The notes under the pieces are model-generated. The model was not told the DNA's origin, made no database searches, and saw only the letters and a list, made by a program, of their open reading frames with translations. Shown in pieces: positions 51,706-60,071 of a DNA stretch of 64,000 nucleotides. Numbering within the stretch: the stretch's first letter is position 1; each line of letters opens with the position of its first letter. This DNA comes from UBA11403 sp963784615 (GTDB taxonomy: Bacteria; Pseudomonadota; Gammaproteobacteria; Legionellales; Legionellaceae), in NCBI GenBank assembly GCA_963784615.1, contig CAWASG010000001.1, positions 1,612,001 through 1,676,000 on the forward strand. Reading direction: 5' to 3'. The position numbers were made by a program, and so were the translations under genes.

Positions 51706-52864
51706 TATTGCTCCTGTTGATGATTAACTCGCGCATTTTAGCACATATATCGTGCATGACATGAATATTATGAATGCTCGCGAGTGCTGTGAAGAGTGTG
51801 GCTTTTTGTTTAAATAAATGGTGAAGGGCCGCGCGTGAGTAATGTTTGCACGTATAGCACGAACAATCTTGCATAATCGGCGATGAATCATTGGCAAAAC
51901 AGGATTTTTTAATTTGAATGCGCTCGTTGTCGTAGTCACTTTTAAAGCGTAACCAATCATTATCTGCAACGATTTCACCGCAATACAACGCCCCATGACG
52001 TGCATTTCGGGTTGGTGCGACACAATCAAACATATCAATGCCTTCCCTGACAACGTCGAGCAGATCCTGGGGTGACATGCCAACCCCCATTGTGTAGCGT
52101 GGTTTGTTTTCAGGTAAATAGGGCTGGACCCAGCGGATCACCTCAACCGTTTTTTCCATATCAAAACCGATGGACTCGCCACCTATTGCAACGCCATCGG
52201 TGTTCATAGAGGTAACAAAATCGGCGCTCTCTTGACGAAGGTCACTATAAATGCCGCCCTGGATAATGCCAAAAAGCGCTTGGTGATGTCCATAACGAGA
52301 ATTTGGATGCTGTTGATGATAAGCAATGGACTGTTTAAGCCAGCGATGTGTGCGAGTCATGATATGCCGAACTTCATCATGTGAGCAGTTATCTGGCGTG
52401 CACTGGTCAAAGGCCATAATGATATCTGCACCAATGATTTTTTGAGTTTCTAACGACATTTCAGGGGTCATGTGGATGATACGATCGGCAGATCCAGGTA
52501 TCACAAAGTGGGCGCCCTCTTCGTCGATAGTACAGATTTCGGCATTCTTCGAGAGACTAAAGACTTGAAATCCGCCGCTATCTGTCAACATAGGACCATG
52601 CCAGCCCATAAAGGCATGCATGCCGCCGGCACGCTCAATGACGTCCATGCCAGGTGCGCAAAGCATATGATAGGTATTACCACCCAGGATAATTTGGCTG
52701 CCGGCATCAATCAATTCATGAGGCGTCATGTTATTAACGCCAGCGCGTGTGCCTACGGGCATGAACGTTGGCGTTAGAAATTCACCGTGTGGTGTAGTCA
52801 CGCGAGTTACCCGCGCTTTGCTATCCTGGTGCTTATAAAGTACGTCACATCGAAAGGCATTCAT
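51692..52864 (-). CDS. tgt: tRNA-guanine transglycosylase (queuine tRNA-ribosyltransferase)
   Basis: A 390-aa enzyme that swaps guanine-34 for preQ1 in GUN-anticodon tRNAs. It shows GGNTYHML, the catalytic region LTDSGGFQVFSL, the second Asp in GIDMFDCVAPTRNARHG, and a zinc site CSCYTCKHYSRAALHHL at the C-terminus. It starts one base inside the dsbB stop (TAATG). Confidence 0.95.
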   Translation of the reverse strand: MNAFRCDVLYKHQDSKARVTRVTTPHGEFLTPTFMPVGTRAGVNNMTPHELIDAGSQIILGGNTYHMLCAPGMDVIERAGGMHAFMGWHGPMLTDSGGFQVFSLSKNAEICTIDEEGAHFVIPGSADRIIHMTPEMSLETQKIIGADIIMAFDQCTPDNCSHDEVRHIMTRTHRWLKQSIAYHQQHPNSRYGHHQALFGIIQGGIYSDLRQESADFVTSMNTDGVAIGGESIGFDMEKTVEVIRWVQPYLPENKPRYTMGVGMSPQDLLDVVREGIDMFDCVAPTRNARHGALYCGEIVADNDWLRFKSDYDNERIQIKKSCFANDSSPIMQDCSCYTCKHYSRAALHHLFKQKATLFTALASIHNIHVMHDICAKMRELIINRSNNDNY

Positions 52865-53367
52865 TAGTTACTAGTCTGAGCTTCTTTGGGTTGAAAATAA
52901 GCAATGACAGTCGCGATGGCAACGCATACAAAATAAACGATTGACCAAGTAGGTATCGACAAACCAAGCCATGTCCAGCGTATTTCCGTACAATTTCCTG
53001 AGCCCCAAACCAGCGCCCGCACGGTTTCGTGCCAGGGGAAGTAATGAATGAGGACGGATAGACCAGGAAGACAGGCGGGAATGTCACCACTGGGTAAAGA
53101 CATCAGCCATAGTTGACGTGCTGCAAAATAAATTCCAAGCAACGCAAAAATGTATTGGGTAACAATAAGCGCTTGGCTGCGTGCAGACTTGCGATAAAGA
53201 TTGATAAGACCAAATGCAAGAATAAAAATAATACAGATCCGTTGCATAAGGCAAAGCGGACAAGGCTCAAATCCTTTTACATATTGCAAATAAAAGGATG
53301 CCAACAACATCAGCAGGCTGACGGAGGCGATGCTCCATTGCAAAGTCGAACGGGATAGTTTTTTCAT
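52864..53367 (-). CDS. dsbB: Disulfide bond formation protein DsbB
   Basis: A 167-aa inner-membrane protein that reoxidises DsbA using quinone. There are four membrane spans. The first redox pair is CPLCLMQR (residues 36-39 region), the second pair is ACLPG and NCTEI in the second periplasmic loop. Its partner dsbA is at 16576-17199, 35 kb away. It overlaps the cytochrome c5 gene by 4 bp and tgt by 1 bp. Confidence 0.92.
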   Translation of the reverse strand: MKKLSRSTLQWSIASVSLLMLLASFYLQYVKGFEPCPLCLMQRICIIFILAFGLINLYRKSARSQALIVTQYIFALLGIYFAARQLWLMSLPSGDIPACLPGLSVLIHYFPWHETVRALVWGSGNCTEIRWTWLGLSIPTWSIVYFVCVAIATVIAYFQPKEAQTSN

Positions 53368-53663
53368 TTTGGAGGCACCATATATTCAATAGCTGCTTTT
53401 ATATCCGAATCCGTACACTCTTGGCAAGTCCCTTTTGGCGGCATGGCATTTTTCCCTTTGATGGCCGAGGCAACCAATGCATCGATATCTCTTTGTCCAA
53501 TACGCGACTTCCAGCTGGCCCCGTCTCGATATTTAGGCGCCCCAGCAACGCCATTTTGATGACAGATGATACAGTGTTGTTCATAAATATTTTTTGCGTT
53601 AGATTCCGCATAGAGATACATTGGAAAAAAAATCAGTACAATAGAAAAGATACGAAGCATCAC
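53364..53663 (-). CDS. Cytochrome c5-type monohaem cytochrome
   Basis: A 99-aa secreted cytochrome. A signal peptide of about 19 residues ends near YAES; the haem motif is CIICHQNGVAGAP, the Met ligand is in KNAMPPKGTC, and a second Cys pair, CQEC, is the disulfide characteristic of cytochrome c5. It begins the operon and overlaps dsbB by ATGA, suggesting a common link to periplasmic redox chemistry. Confidence 0.88.
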   Translation of the reverse strand: MMLRIFSIVLIFFPMYLYAESNAKNIYEQHCIICHQNGVAGAPKYRDGASWKSRIGQRDIDALVASAIKGKNAMPPKGTCQECTDSDIKAAIEYMVPPK

Positions 53664-53757
53664 ATCACCATAAAAATAGGCTATTATTAAAGCGGTTCGA
53701 AAAATACAACGGTTTTAATTATACAGAAAATGAACGGCTTTTAGAAGGAAAACACAC

Positions 53758-54915
53758 ATGGACGATCTATTGCATCTGGATGACCTGCTCCAGGATGATG
53801 AGCGCATGATTCGCGACACCGTAGCGCGATTTGTCACGCACGATGTGATACCCAAAATGGCCAACTCTTTTGAACACGCGGTCTTCCCATCAGATTTTAT
53901 CAAGCAAACCGCTGATTTAGGCTTGCTTGGCCTGACACTTCCTGTTGAATATGGCGGGTCAGCCGCGTCTTACGTTGCATACGGCTTGGTCTGTCAAGAA
54001 TTAGAGCGCGGCGATAGTGGCTTGCGCAGCTTCGTCTCCGTACAAAGCTCTCTCTGCATGTACCCCATTTTTAAATTTGGTACCGAGGCACAAAAACAAC
54101 GATTTCTCCCTCGCATGGCAAAAGCCGAGATCATCGGTTGTTTTGGATTAACTGAAGCTAATTCCGGCTCAGATCCTGCCAGCATGCACACCAGTGCAAA
54201 AAAAGTGGCGGGAGGATGGCAATTAAACGGTGCTAAAATGTGGATTACCAATGCACCCATAGCCGATATTGCAATTGTTTGGGCAACGACAGATGAAGGC
54301 ATCCGCGGCTTCATCGTTGAAAAGGAATTTAAAGGATTCTCCGCGCATGACATTCAATTAAAAATGTCATTACGCGCATCGATAACGGGCGAGCTGGCAT
54401 TTGATAACGTATTCGTCCCCGACGACAACTTATTACCCGGCACAACCAAAGGGCTAGGTGCAGCATTAAGCTGTCTGAACCAAGCGCGCTATGGCATTGC
54501 CTGGGGCGTGATAGGTGCTGCAATGGCCTGTTTTGACATTACGCGAGATTATCTATTGGAGCGCCAACAATTTGAAAAGCCCCTGGCATCATTCCAATTA
54601 ATACAACGCGACTTGGCAAACATATACACAGAGATCATCAAAGCACAATGCCTCAACCTGCAAATCGGTCATCTTAAAGACCAGCAACGCGAAACACCGG
54701 CGATGATTTCACTCGCCAAAGGCAACGCCTGCCGTGAAGCATTGAAAATCGCCCGGACCTGTAGAAATTTACTAGGTGCCAACGGCATTAGCCTTGAATA
54801 TCACGTCATTCGACACATGTTAAATCTGGAGTCCGTCTTCACCTACGAAGGCACAGATAATATCCATACTCTAGTCCTTGGACGGCATATTACCGGGATT
54901 AATGCGTTTAATTAG
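53758..54915 (+). CDS. gcdH: Acyl-CoA dehydrogenase, glutaryl-CoA dehydrogenase type
   Basis: A 385-aa flavoenzyme. The FAD/substrate motifs CFGLTEANSGSDPASM near residue 134 and the catalytic Glu in TYEGTDNIHTLVLGR near 364 are typical; RYGIAWGVIGAAMACFD and QFEKPLASFQLIQRDLA are the glutaryl-CoA dehydrogenase-like stretches. It would convert glutaryl-CoA to crotonyl-CoA in lysine/tryptophan breakdown. It is single and divergent from the cytochrome c5 operon. Related short-chain acyl-CoA substrates are not excluded. Confidence 0.88.
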   Translation: MDDLLHLDDLLQDDERMIRDTVARFVTHDVIPKMANSFEHAVFPSDFIKQTADLGLLGLTLPVEYGGSAASYVAYGLVCQELERGDSGLRSFVSVQSSLCMYPIFKFGTEAQKQRFLPRMAKAEIIGCFGLTEANSGSDPASMHTSAKKVAGGWQLNGAKMWITNAPIADIAIVWATTDEGIRGFIVEKEFKGFSAHDIQLKMSLRASITGELAFDNVFVPDDNLLPGTTKGLGAALSCLNQARYGIAWGVIGAAMACFDITRDYLLERQQFEKPLASFQLIQRDLANIYTEIIKAQCLNLQIGHLKDQQRETPAMISLAKGNACREALKIARTCRNLLGANGISLEYHVIRHMLNLESVFTYEGTDNIHTLVLGRHITGINAFN

Positions 54916-54922
54916 GGCCTCC

Positions 54923-55010
54923 GTGTAGGTTGGGTTGAGGCTGGTAAGCCGACGCTCAACAAAACCATCCATGTTGGGCTTCGGCTTACCAGCCTCAACC
55001 CAACCTACAC
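54923..55010. repeat. Palindromic intergenic repeat, copy D (variant core)
   Basis: Arms of 38 bases, 54923-54960 and 54973-55010, begin GTGTAGGTTGGGTTGAGGCT. The outer part is as in copies A-C, but the core is GGCTGGTAAGCC instead of GCGAGAGCGAAGCC. Two positions differ between the arms. It follows gcdH by 7 bases and may terminate it. Confidence 0.82.
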
Positions 55011-55039
55011 TTAAATAAGGGGAATCGTTAAGGTTTTTC

Positions 55040-55068
55040 TTGTGAATCTCACGAATTAACAGTAAAAT
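55040..55068 (+). promoter_or_regulatory. Promoter of the tRNA-Pro gene
   Basis: The -35 box TTGTGA (55040-55045), a 17-base spacer and the -10 box TAAAAT (55063-55068) lie 11 bases before the mature tRNA 5' end. A GC-rich discriminator (GCTCCC) follows, as expected of stringently controlled stable-RNA promoters. Confidence 0.65.
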
Positions 55069-55079
55069 GCTCCCTCAGT

Positions 55080-55156
55080 CGGGGCGTAGCGCAGCCTGGT
55101 AGCGCACTAGCATGGGGTGCTAGGGGTCGAAAGTTCGAATCTTTCCGTCCCGACCA
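55080..55156 (+). tRNA. tRNA-Pro (anticodon GGG)
   Basis: The 77-base cloverleaf includes an encoded CCA. The acceptor stem CGGGGCG pairs with CGTCCCG (one G-T), the D arm is GCGCAGCCTGGTAGCGC, the anticodon stem is CTAGC/GCTAG with loop ATGGGGT (anticodon GGG), and the T loop is GTTCGAATC. The discriminator base is A. It is the nearest possible integration landmark for the element to its right. Confidence 0.93.
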
Positions 55157-55376
55157 ATCACAGTAGGGGTTTTGATTAATTCACTTCCTTCATAAAATCC
55201 AAGTCGATCCAAATAACGATCCAAAATTGTTTTGATACCTCCCGTTTATTATTGGTAATTCACTTCTTTTTTTGTGGTTTATTTTTCTTTAAGAACGATT
55301 TTAACAATATTTCGTTTGACCGAAAATTAATCATGTGTTAAAATTAAGTCCAATTTAAGGTCGAGGATTATGCACT
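55157..55376 (+). promoter_or_regulatory. AT-rich leader with promoter of the secreted-protein gene
   Basis: The 220-base stretch contains no gene. At its end are -35 TTGACC (55316-55321), a 17-base spacer and -10 TAAAAT (55339-55344), 33 bases before the ATG at 55377. The stretch at 55255-55310 is very T-rich and may hold a terminator for the tRNA, but no clean stem is visible. Confidence 0.6.
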
Positions 55377-56207
55377 ATGTCAGCTATTAATTCGAAAAAA
55401 ATAATATTTCTGGTGTTGTGTCTTATTGGGATTCCTTTCTCTACATTTGCAATTACAACTTCTAATAATCAGCCCATTGTTAATTGTCCAAGGAATATCA
55501 CTTGTGCCACCGAAGGACAAGCGAGCTCATGTAAAATATCAGACAATTCTTATGAGATTTGGCGAGAGCATCCTTATGAATCTAATTTAATAATAAAAGG
55601 CACATATAGGTTGTACATGGTTAAGTCTGGGTATAAACATAGTAGAGGACAATTTTGCATTTATAGCATTTATGATGACCATAATATTTGGAAATCAGTT
55701 ACTTTATACCCAAAAGATTATGATCCTTTGCGTGGGGGCTGGAAATATGGATCTACTAAACTTATTGCAAACTTCACAGATTCATCCTCTTGGATAAATC
55801 CCCAAGAATTTCAGGGAGAGGCCTTTTGTGAATCGGCCCAAGATCAACCTCTGAACCCCAAAGCCTGTCCATTAGTAGAAGAACCTCGACTTCTATACTC
55901 ACCAGCAGAAAAAAGTGATCCCGCAGGGTTTTATTATGGAAATAGTTTTAATCTTATAGAGATTGATTACAATACGTTATTATCAACTTGTGGAGCAACT
56001 ACTGTTTGCAAAATAAATGTTGGTAATTATTACCTATACAAGGACAAATATTATCTTGATCAAAATTATGGAACTGTGACTGTTGATACTATGGTGCCAG
56101 ATGTTTTGACAATTAATAATTTAAAGACAGATAATGACTCTCCCTGCACTCTTAAGAAAAAAGAGCCGTTTAACACTATTTATTGTGAGACCAATAGTAA
56201 TGTTTGA
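55377..56207 (+). CDS. Secreted Cys-rich protein, unknown function
   Basis: A 276-aa protein with a signal peptide (residues 1-25, ending FAI/TTS region). The mature part is beta-rich and aromatic-rich, with about eleven cysteines in spaced pairs (NCPRNITCATEGQASSC; STCGATTVC), suggesting disulfides and an extracytoplasmic location. I recognise no domain. AT content is visibly higher than in the operon to the left, consistent with transfer. It overlaps the next gene by 8 bases. Confidence 0.7.
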   Translation: MSAINSKKIIFLVLCLIGIPFSTFAITTSNNQPIVNCPRNITCATEGQASSCKISDNSYEIWREHPYESNLIIKGTYRLYMVKSGYKHSRGQFCIYSIYDDHNIWKSVTLYPKDYDPLRGGWKYGSTKLIANFTDSSSWINPQEFQGEAFCESAQDQPLNPKACPLVEEPRLLYSPAEKSDPAGFYYGNSFNLIEIDYNTLLSTCGATTVCKINVGNYYLYKDKYYLDQNYGTVTVDTMVPDVLTINNLKTDNDSPCTLKKKEPFNTIYCETNSNV

Positions 56208-56445
56208 TTACAGGAATATTGACTGGAAAAAAATAATTAAAAATAATTATTTTTGGAAGATGCTTGCTATCGTGGGCGTTCTTGTCATTCACGATGATTT
56301 AAAAAATATGCACACCACCCTTGAGGGCGCGGATTATAGTCTGACAAAGCTGGATGTCTCAATTGGCTCCGTAGACAGAAGCCTTGATGATGTACGTAAT
56401 GCGGTTAAGGATATTAGTAACGAAGTAAGCAATTTAAATCAGTGA
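56200..56445 (+). CDS. Small membrane protein with C-terminal coiled coil
   Basis: An 81-aa protein: a short basic N-terminus (WKKIIKNNYFW), a brief hydrophobic segment near residues 21-31 (MLAIVGVLVIH), then a helix with regular hydrophobic spacing (LTKLDVSIGSVDRSLDDVRNAVKDISNEVSNL). The ATG at 56200 overlaps the stop of the secreted-protein gene, which indicates coupled translation. No known family. An in-frame upstream ATG at 56134 would overlap the neighbour by 74 bases and is less likely. Confidence 0.6.
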   Translation: MFDYRNIDWKKIIKNNYFWKMLAIVGVLVIHDDLKNMHTTLEGADYSLTKLDVSIGSVDRSLDDVRNAVKDISNEVSNLNQ

Positions 56446-56584
56446 AATGAGCTGATAGTGGACTGGCAGAGAAGCTCAGAGAATTGTGGGTCACCGGATG
56501 ACCTTCATGCCTCTAAAACCCCGATACCCCCCTCTCGTCCCACAGTCAAGTTAGAAATTGAATTGCAAATTATCACTTTTGTTA
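56446..56584. other. Short spacer with possible element boundary
   Basis: The stretch between convergent genes contains TGTGGGTCACCGG and a C-rich run, CCCCGATACCCCCCTCTCGT, ending CCCAC. This resembles the 3' end of a structured RNA, but no complete RNA gene folds out of it by eye. It could mark the left junction of the integrated element. This is tentative. Confidence 0.25.
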
Positions 56585-56836
56585 CTAGCCAAACTCGTTT
56601 ATAAGTTTTCTAGCGTGTTTAATAGCGAGTCTTGTTTCAATCCTAAATGCTCTGGCCTCAGCAGTAGTCTCGCCGTGTTTTAAGGAATTGATGTTATATT
56701 GTGGAGCCCCCGATCCCTTTGCGCCGCCATGAACGCGACAGCGTGATTTTCCTTTAACGGCTGGACAACGACAGGGTTGACCGTAATTACTTTTAGTTTT
56801 TGCGGCGCATCTGGGCGCATTGTCAAAGGCATACAT
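56585..56836 (-). CDS. Small HGG-motif protein of phage/integrated elements
   Basis: An 83-aa protein with a Cys-based N-terminal half (APRCAAKTKSNYGQPCRCPAVKGKSRCRVHGG, four Cys and a His that could bind zinc) followed by GSGAPQYNINSLKHG. This C-x-H-GG-x-G pattern is common in small proteins of proteobacterial prophages and islands; function unknown. It is last in a row of minus-strand genes. Confidence 0.7.
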   Translation of the reverse strand: MYAFDNAPRCAAKTKSNYGQPCRCPAVKGKSRCRVHGGAKGSGAPQYNINSLKHGETTAEARAFRIETRLAIKHARKLINEFG

Positions 56837-56848
56837 ATTTTTCTCGGT

Positions 56849-57340
56849 CTATGAGGTTGTTTTAGTATTTTTGCCGATATTACCCATACTTCCTTGAATA
56901 TTTCCCACGACTGCCTGACCTCCTTGGTGAACATCAACGCGTTCAACAATTATTTTTTGCCCCCCAACACCTTGTAGCTTAGCGAGTATATTGGCCTGCT
57001 GGACAAAGCAATTCGCCAGCTTTACAGCTGTGTTTGTGTAATATGTTTTTAACCCCAAGCTGTCACTGGCATTAGCAAACGTCATTGATCTTTGCTGTAA
57101 CTCATGGATGCTGAGCATTTGTGCGGCAAGCATCGATTGTAAGCCACTACCCACACCTAAACTTAGCATAGCATCGCGACTTTTCTGCTTGGCTTTATCC
57201 AAGTCGAATTTTTCAGATTTGATGTTATTGGTAGCAACAGCATTTTCATCAATGATATACCGATTAAATTTCTCTTCTGCCTCAGCTGTATTATCAGTGA
57301 GAAGAAGCGGTCTTTCTGTTACTGTATTGAGATTTGGCAT
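56849..57340 (-). CDS. Conserved element protein, unknown function
   Basis: A 163-aa, mostly helical protein. The start at 57340 has a strong GGAGGGGTT site. The middle SMLAAQMLSIHELQQRSM and the Gly-rich tail VDVHQGGQAVVGNIQGSM are a combination seen in hypothetical proteins of integrated elements, often next to HGG-motif genes. No catalytic residues are evident. It lies 12 bases upstream of the HGG gene. Confidence 0.7.
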   Translation of the reverse strand: MPNLNTVTERPLLLTDNTAEAEEKFNRYIIDENAVATNNIKSEKFDLDKAKQKSRDAMLSLGVGSGLQSMLAAQMLSIHELQQRSMTFANASDSLGLKTYYTNTAVKLANCFVQQANILAKLQGVGGQKIIVERVDVHQGGQAVVGNIQGSMGNIGKNTKTTS

Positions 57341-57353
57341 AACCCCTCCATTT

Positions 57354-57692
57354 TTATTCATATTTTTTTATTCCAGTTTTTTTGCCGGAGTAATGCGGTT
57401 TACCAGCTGTTATCCATAAATCAATATGTAGGCGCAATGACTCGATAGGCGTTTTTCCATCCATTATATCTTGTTCATCAATTGATGACAGGAGATTGTC
57501 TATAACTTGTTGGGTTTCAACCGGAAGCCCGTCACAACACAACCGCACAAAATCACCCAACACTATTTTTCCTGTAATATTTTTATAGAAATGCCCTGAT
57601 GTGGTACTGACAGAACCGACAGAAATAGGTTCTGTCAGTTTTGTCTGTGCTGTTCTGGGTATATTCTCTATTGTTTTTAACCAACGACCCAT
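57354..57692 (-). CDS. Small protein of the integrated element, unknown function
   Basis: A 112-aa protein starting at 57692, supported by AGAGGAA seven bases upstream. It has a beta-type N-terminal half (TEPISVGSVSTTSGHF) and a helical half (LPVETQQVIDNLLSSIDEQDI). It starts 10 bases after the stop of the disrupted DUF3987 gene, so it was once co-transcribed with it; the transposon now separates it from that promoter. No family recognised. Confidence 0.65.
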   Translation of the reverse strand: MGRWLKTIENIPRTAQTKLTEPISVGSVSTTSGHFYKNITGKIVLGDFVRLCCDGLPVETQQVIDNLLSSIDEQDIMDGKTPIESLRLHIDLWITAGKPHYSGKKTGIKKYE

Positions 57693-57702
57693 GTTTATTC
57701 CT

Positions 57703-57805
57703 CTAGGATTCGATCCATTGATAAAGGATTTTAGGGCGACCATTGGTATCTGCGGCGCTTACTGTACTTACATGGATGTGACCATAATCAATTAGCCAAT
57801 TCAAA
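57703..57805 (-). pseudogene. C-terminal remnant of the transposon-split DUF3987-type gene
   Basis: The frame LNWLIDYGHIHVS...GRPKILYQWIES ends at TAG 57705-57703. It continues the frame of the protein whose N-terminal part is at 61198-63546: there the chain ends ...NDALN, and here it resumes LNW, with TTTGAATTG present in both. The winged-helix-like end with NGRPKILY is what such primase/helicase proteins usually carry. An open frame reaching to 58176 is transposon DNA read antisense. Confidence 0.82.
57797..57805. repeat. Target-site duplication, left copy
   Basis: CAATTCAAA here is repeated at 61199-61207. The duplication proper is 5, 7 or 9 bases depending on where the element ends are placed; symmetric inverted repeats favour 7 (ATTCAAA). 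Confidence 0.8.
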
Positions 57806-57947
57806 TCAGCCTGAACACACAATCTGATGGATTTCCCCGTAATTCCAGCCACGTTCATTGATGTACAAATAAAAAACCCCTCATAAAGCTTGATTAAAAC
57901 CTCATGAAGGGTACTCTTACGTTCAACGACGAACAAAGAGAGCCTAA

Positions 57948-58517
57948 ATGTACCATGAACTATTAAAAAAGACCAGTTTTCATCCGTTATTCGTGCATAT
58001 CGATGATGAAATGGCTGAGAAAGTTCGAGCTGAAGACTGTCCTTTCTGTAACGGTCCTTTATATCAAGCCGATTACCCTCGTAGTCCCCTCGGGTTACCT
58101 GCATCATGCCGTGAGCATTATGATAGTCGGCGCAGTCTTTGCTGCGGAAACTGCCGAAAGCGTGTGACAACACCATCGGTACGGTTTTTGGGGCGACATC
58201 GTTTTCCGGCTGCGATTATCGTGCTTATCTCCGCCTTCATGTCCAGTGCTTCGAGGCGCCGGTATTACCAAGTAACGCGTTATTTTGGTATCAGCATCAG
58301 TCTGCGAACCTGGGGGCGTTGGCGTCGTTGGTGGCGAGATTGTTTTATTGGCACTGCTTTTTGGAAACAGGCTAAAGCATTCCTGCCCGTAAAGGCCATT
58401 GTTGGCCCATTTCCTCGACAACTTCTTTTGATTTTTCCAGACAACCTGAGTCAAAAACTGGTAAATGCCTTGCAGTTTTTAGCGCCAATGACAGCGGGCG
58501 TTTATCGCGCTGTCTAA
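57948..58517 (+). CDS. DUF6431-like zinc-finger protein of the transposon
   Basis: A 189-aa protein beginning MYHELLKKTSFHPLF. Residues 30-70 bear zinc-binding-like Cys pairs (EDCPFCNGPL and LCCGNCRKR), then PPSVRFLGRR-type sequence (TTPSVRFLGRHRFPA), a hydrophobic helix and SLRTWGRWRRWWRD, a helix-turn-helix-like basic/Trp segment. I match this pattern from memory to DUF6431 proteins that accompany this transposase type. It is probably an accessory for end or target recognition (inference). Its upstream region overlaps the left transposon end. Confidence 0.78.
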   Translation: MYHELLKKTSFHPLFVHIDDEMAEKVRAEDCPFCNGPLYQADYPRSPLGLPASCREHYDSRRSLCCGNCRKRVTTPSVRFLGRHRFPAAIIVLISAFMSSASRRRYYQVTRYFGISISLRTWGRWRRWWRDCFIGTAFWKQAKAFLPVKAIVGPFPRQLLLIFPDNLSQKLVNALQFLAPMTAGVYRAV

Positions 58518-58607
58518 AGGAGGGAGTTATTCGCGCAGAGTTTGCATCTTTAGATCAAGTTAGACATCCAGTAGACTCATAAACTTCTTAAACAAGCAGG
58601 AGTTTTT

Positions 58608-60071
58608 ATGAGCAACAAGAAGCCCGATGTTGGTACTCGCCAAGAACGGTGGGCCCGATTTCGCTTTTCGGTTATTGGCCCACTTTTGGCAGCGCCGCCG
58701 GATAAAGGGCAACTACAGATTGAGCTGGCTTCTTTAGCTCAAAAGCAATGGCAGCATCCCATTACAGGATTACCAGTTCATTTTGGACTATCGACGATTG
58801 AGCGATGGCTTTATCAATCTCGCCATGAGAACGACCCGGTCGGTGCTTTGCGAACGAAACGCCGTACAGATGCCGGGAGTAGTCACACGCTCTCAGCCCC
58901 ATTAAAGATGAGCATCCAACATCAACATCGTTCACATCCAAGCTGGAGCTACCAGTTACACGTAGATAACCTCTATGTGATTGCAAAGACAACGCCTGAG
59001 TTAGGCGTCTTGCCGTCTTACAATACGATTCGTCGTTACATGAAGTCGAATGGTTTCTGCAAGCAACCTGGGCGGAAAAGACGACATACAGAAGGCGCCA
59101 TCCTCGCAGCTGATAGGCTAGAGAAACGAGAGGTCAGAAGTTATGAAGTCGACCATGTTAACACGTTATGGCACCTTGATTTTCACCATGGCTCACGCAG
59201 AATTTTGGGACGAGACGGTCAATGGCATAAACCCTTATTACTTGCCATTCTGGATGACCGCTCCCGCCTGATTTGTCATGCGCAATGGTACATGGATGAA
59301 ACCGCAGAGACGCTGGTACATGGGTTTATGCAGGCACTACAGAAACGCGCCTTACCGCGCGCTCTGATGAGTGACAATGGCAGTGCGATGACTTCGGCTG
59401 AGTTTACCGAAGGGCTTGCGAGATTGGGCATTCTACATCAACCTACACTACCTTATTCTCCCTACCAAAACGCGAAACAGGAGGTTTTTTGGGCGCAAGT
59501 TGAAGGGCGATTGATGGCTATGCTTGAGGGTGAGGAGGAGATAACCTTGTCGTTACTCAATAAAAGCACCCTTGCTTGGGTCGAGCGTGAATACCATCAA
59601 AAAGTACATTCCGAGATTGGCTGCTCACCGCTTGCGCGCTATATGAAGGATGCCGATGTTGGTCGACCGTGTCCTGACACCGCAGCGTTACATCATGCTT
59701 TTTGCACTCAGGTGCATCGCAGGCAACGTAAATCAGATGGAACATTCAGTCTTGATGGCAAACGCTTTGAAGTGCCATCGCAATACCGCAGTTTGGAGAT
59801 ATTGTACATCCGCTATGCACGGTGGGACTTAGGCTCTGTAAGGCTTGTCGATCCACACACCAACACACTGTTAAGTATGATTTATCCACAAGACAAATCA
59901 GAAAACGCTTCAGGTCAGCGTCGAACTTTCACCAATTCCGGTGAACAAGAGCCCAGCGAAGAGCTTGTATCAACAGGCGTTGCGCCCTTGCTAAAAGCAC
60001 TGATGGCAGAATACGCGGCCACCGGCCTTCCTCCGGCCTATTTACCCAAAGGAGAATCTGAACATGAGTAA
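58608..60071 (+). CDS. DDE transposase (integrase core, TniA/IS481-like)
   Basis: A 487-aa recombinase. An N-terminal DNA-binding region (FGLSTIERWLYQSRHE) and a second HTH segment precede the catalytic core: the first Asp is in NTLWHLDFHHG near residue 190, the second in ALMSDNGSAMTSAEF, and the Glu in PYQNAKQEVFWAQVEGRL near 290. A beta-rich C-terminal domain (DGKRFEVPSQYRSLEI) is as in Mu/TniA-type transposases. All catalytic residues are intact. It overlaps the ATPase gene by 8 bases. Confidence 0.88.
   Translation: MSNKKPDVGTRQERWARFRFSVIGPLLAAPPDKGQLQIELASLAQKQWQHPITGLPVHFGLSTIERWLYQSRHENDPVGALRTKRRTDAGSSHTLSAPLKMSIQHQHRSHPSWSYQLHVDNLYVIAKTTPELGVLPSYNTIRRYMKSNGFCKQPGRKRRHTEGAILAADRLEKREVRSYEVDHVNTLWHLDFHHGSRRILGRDGQWHKPLLLAILDDRSRLICHAQWYMDETAETLVHGFMQALQKRALPRALMSDNGSAMTSAEFTEGLARLGILHQPTLPYSPYQNAKQEVFWAQVEGRLMAMLEGEEEITLSLLNKSTLAWVEREYHQKVHSEIGCSPLARYMKDADVGRPCPDTAALHHAFCTQVHRRQRKSDGTFSLDGKRFEVPSQYRSLEILYIRYARWDLGSVRLVDPHTNTLLSMIYPQDKSENASGQRRTFTNSGEQEPSEELVSTGVAPLLKALMAEYAATGLPPAYLPKGESEHE

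Noticed and set aside
56490..56545. Possible attachment site or RNA 3' end (C-rich run ending CCCAC)
   Set aside because: It does not repeat the tRNA-Pro 3' end and no full RNA structure could be drawn, so it is kept only as a low-confidence note.
57703..58176. A 157-codon minus-strand gene
   Set aside because: Only its last 33 codons are host gene; the rest is transposon DNA antisense to the zinc-finger gene.
58762..58992. Minus-strand frame inside the transposase gene
   Set aside because: Antisense shadow of a clear DDE transposase with no supporting signals.
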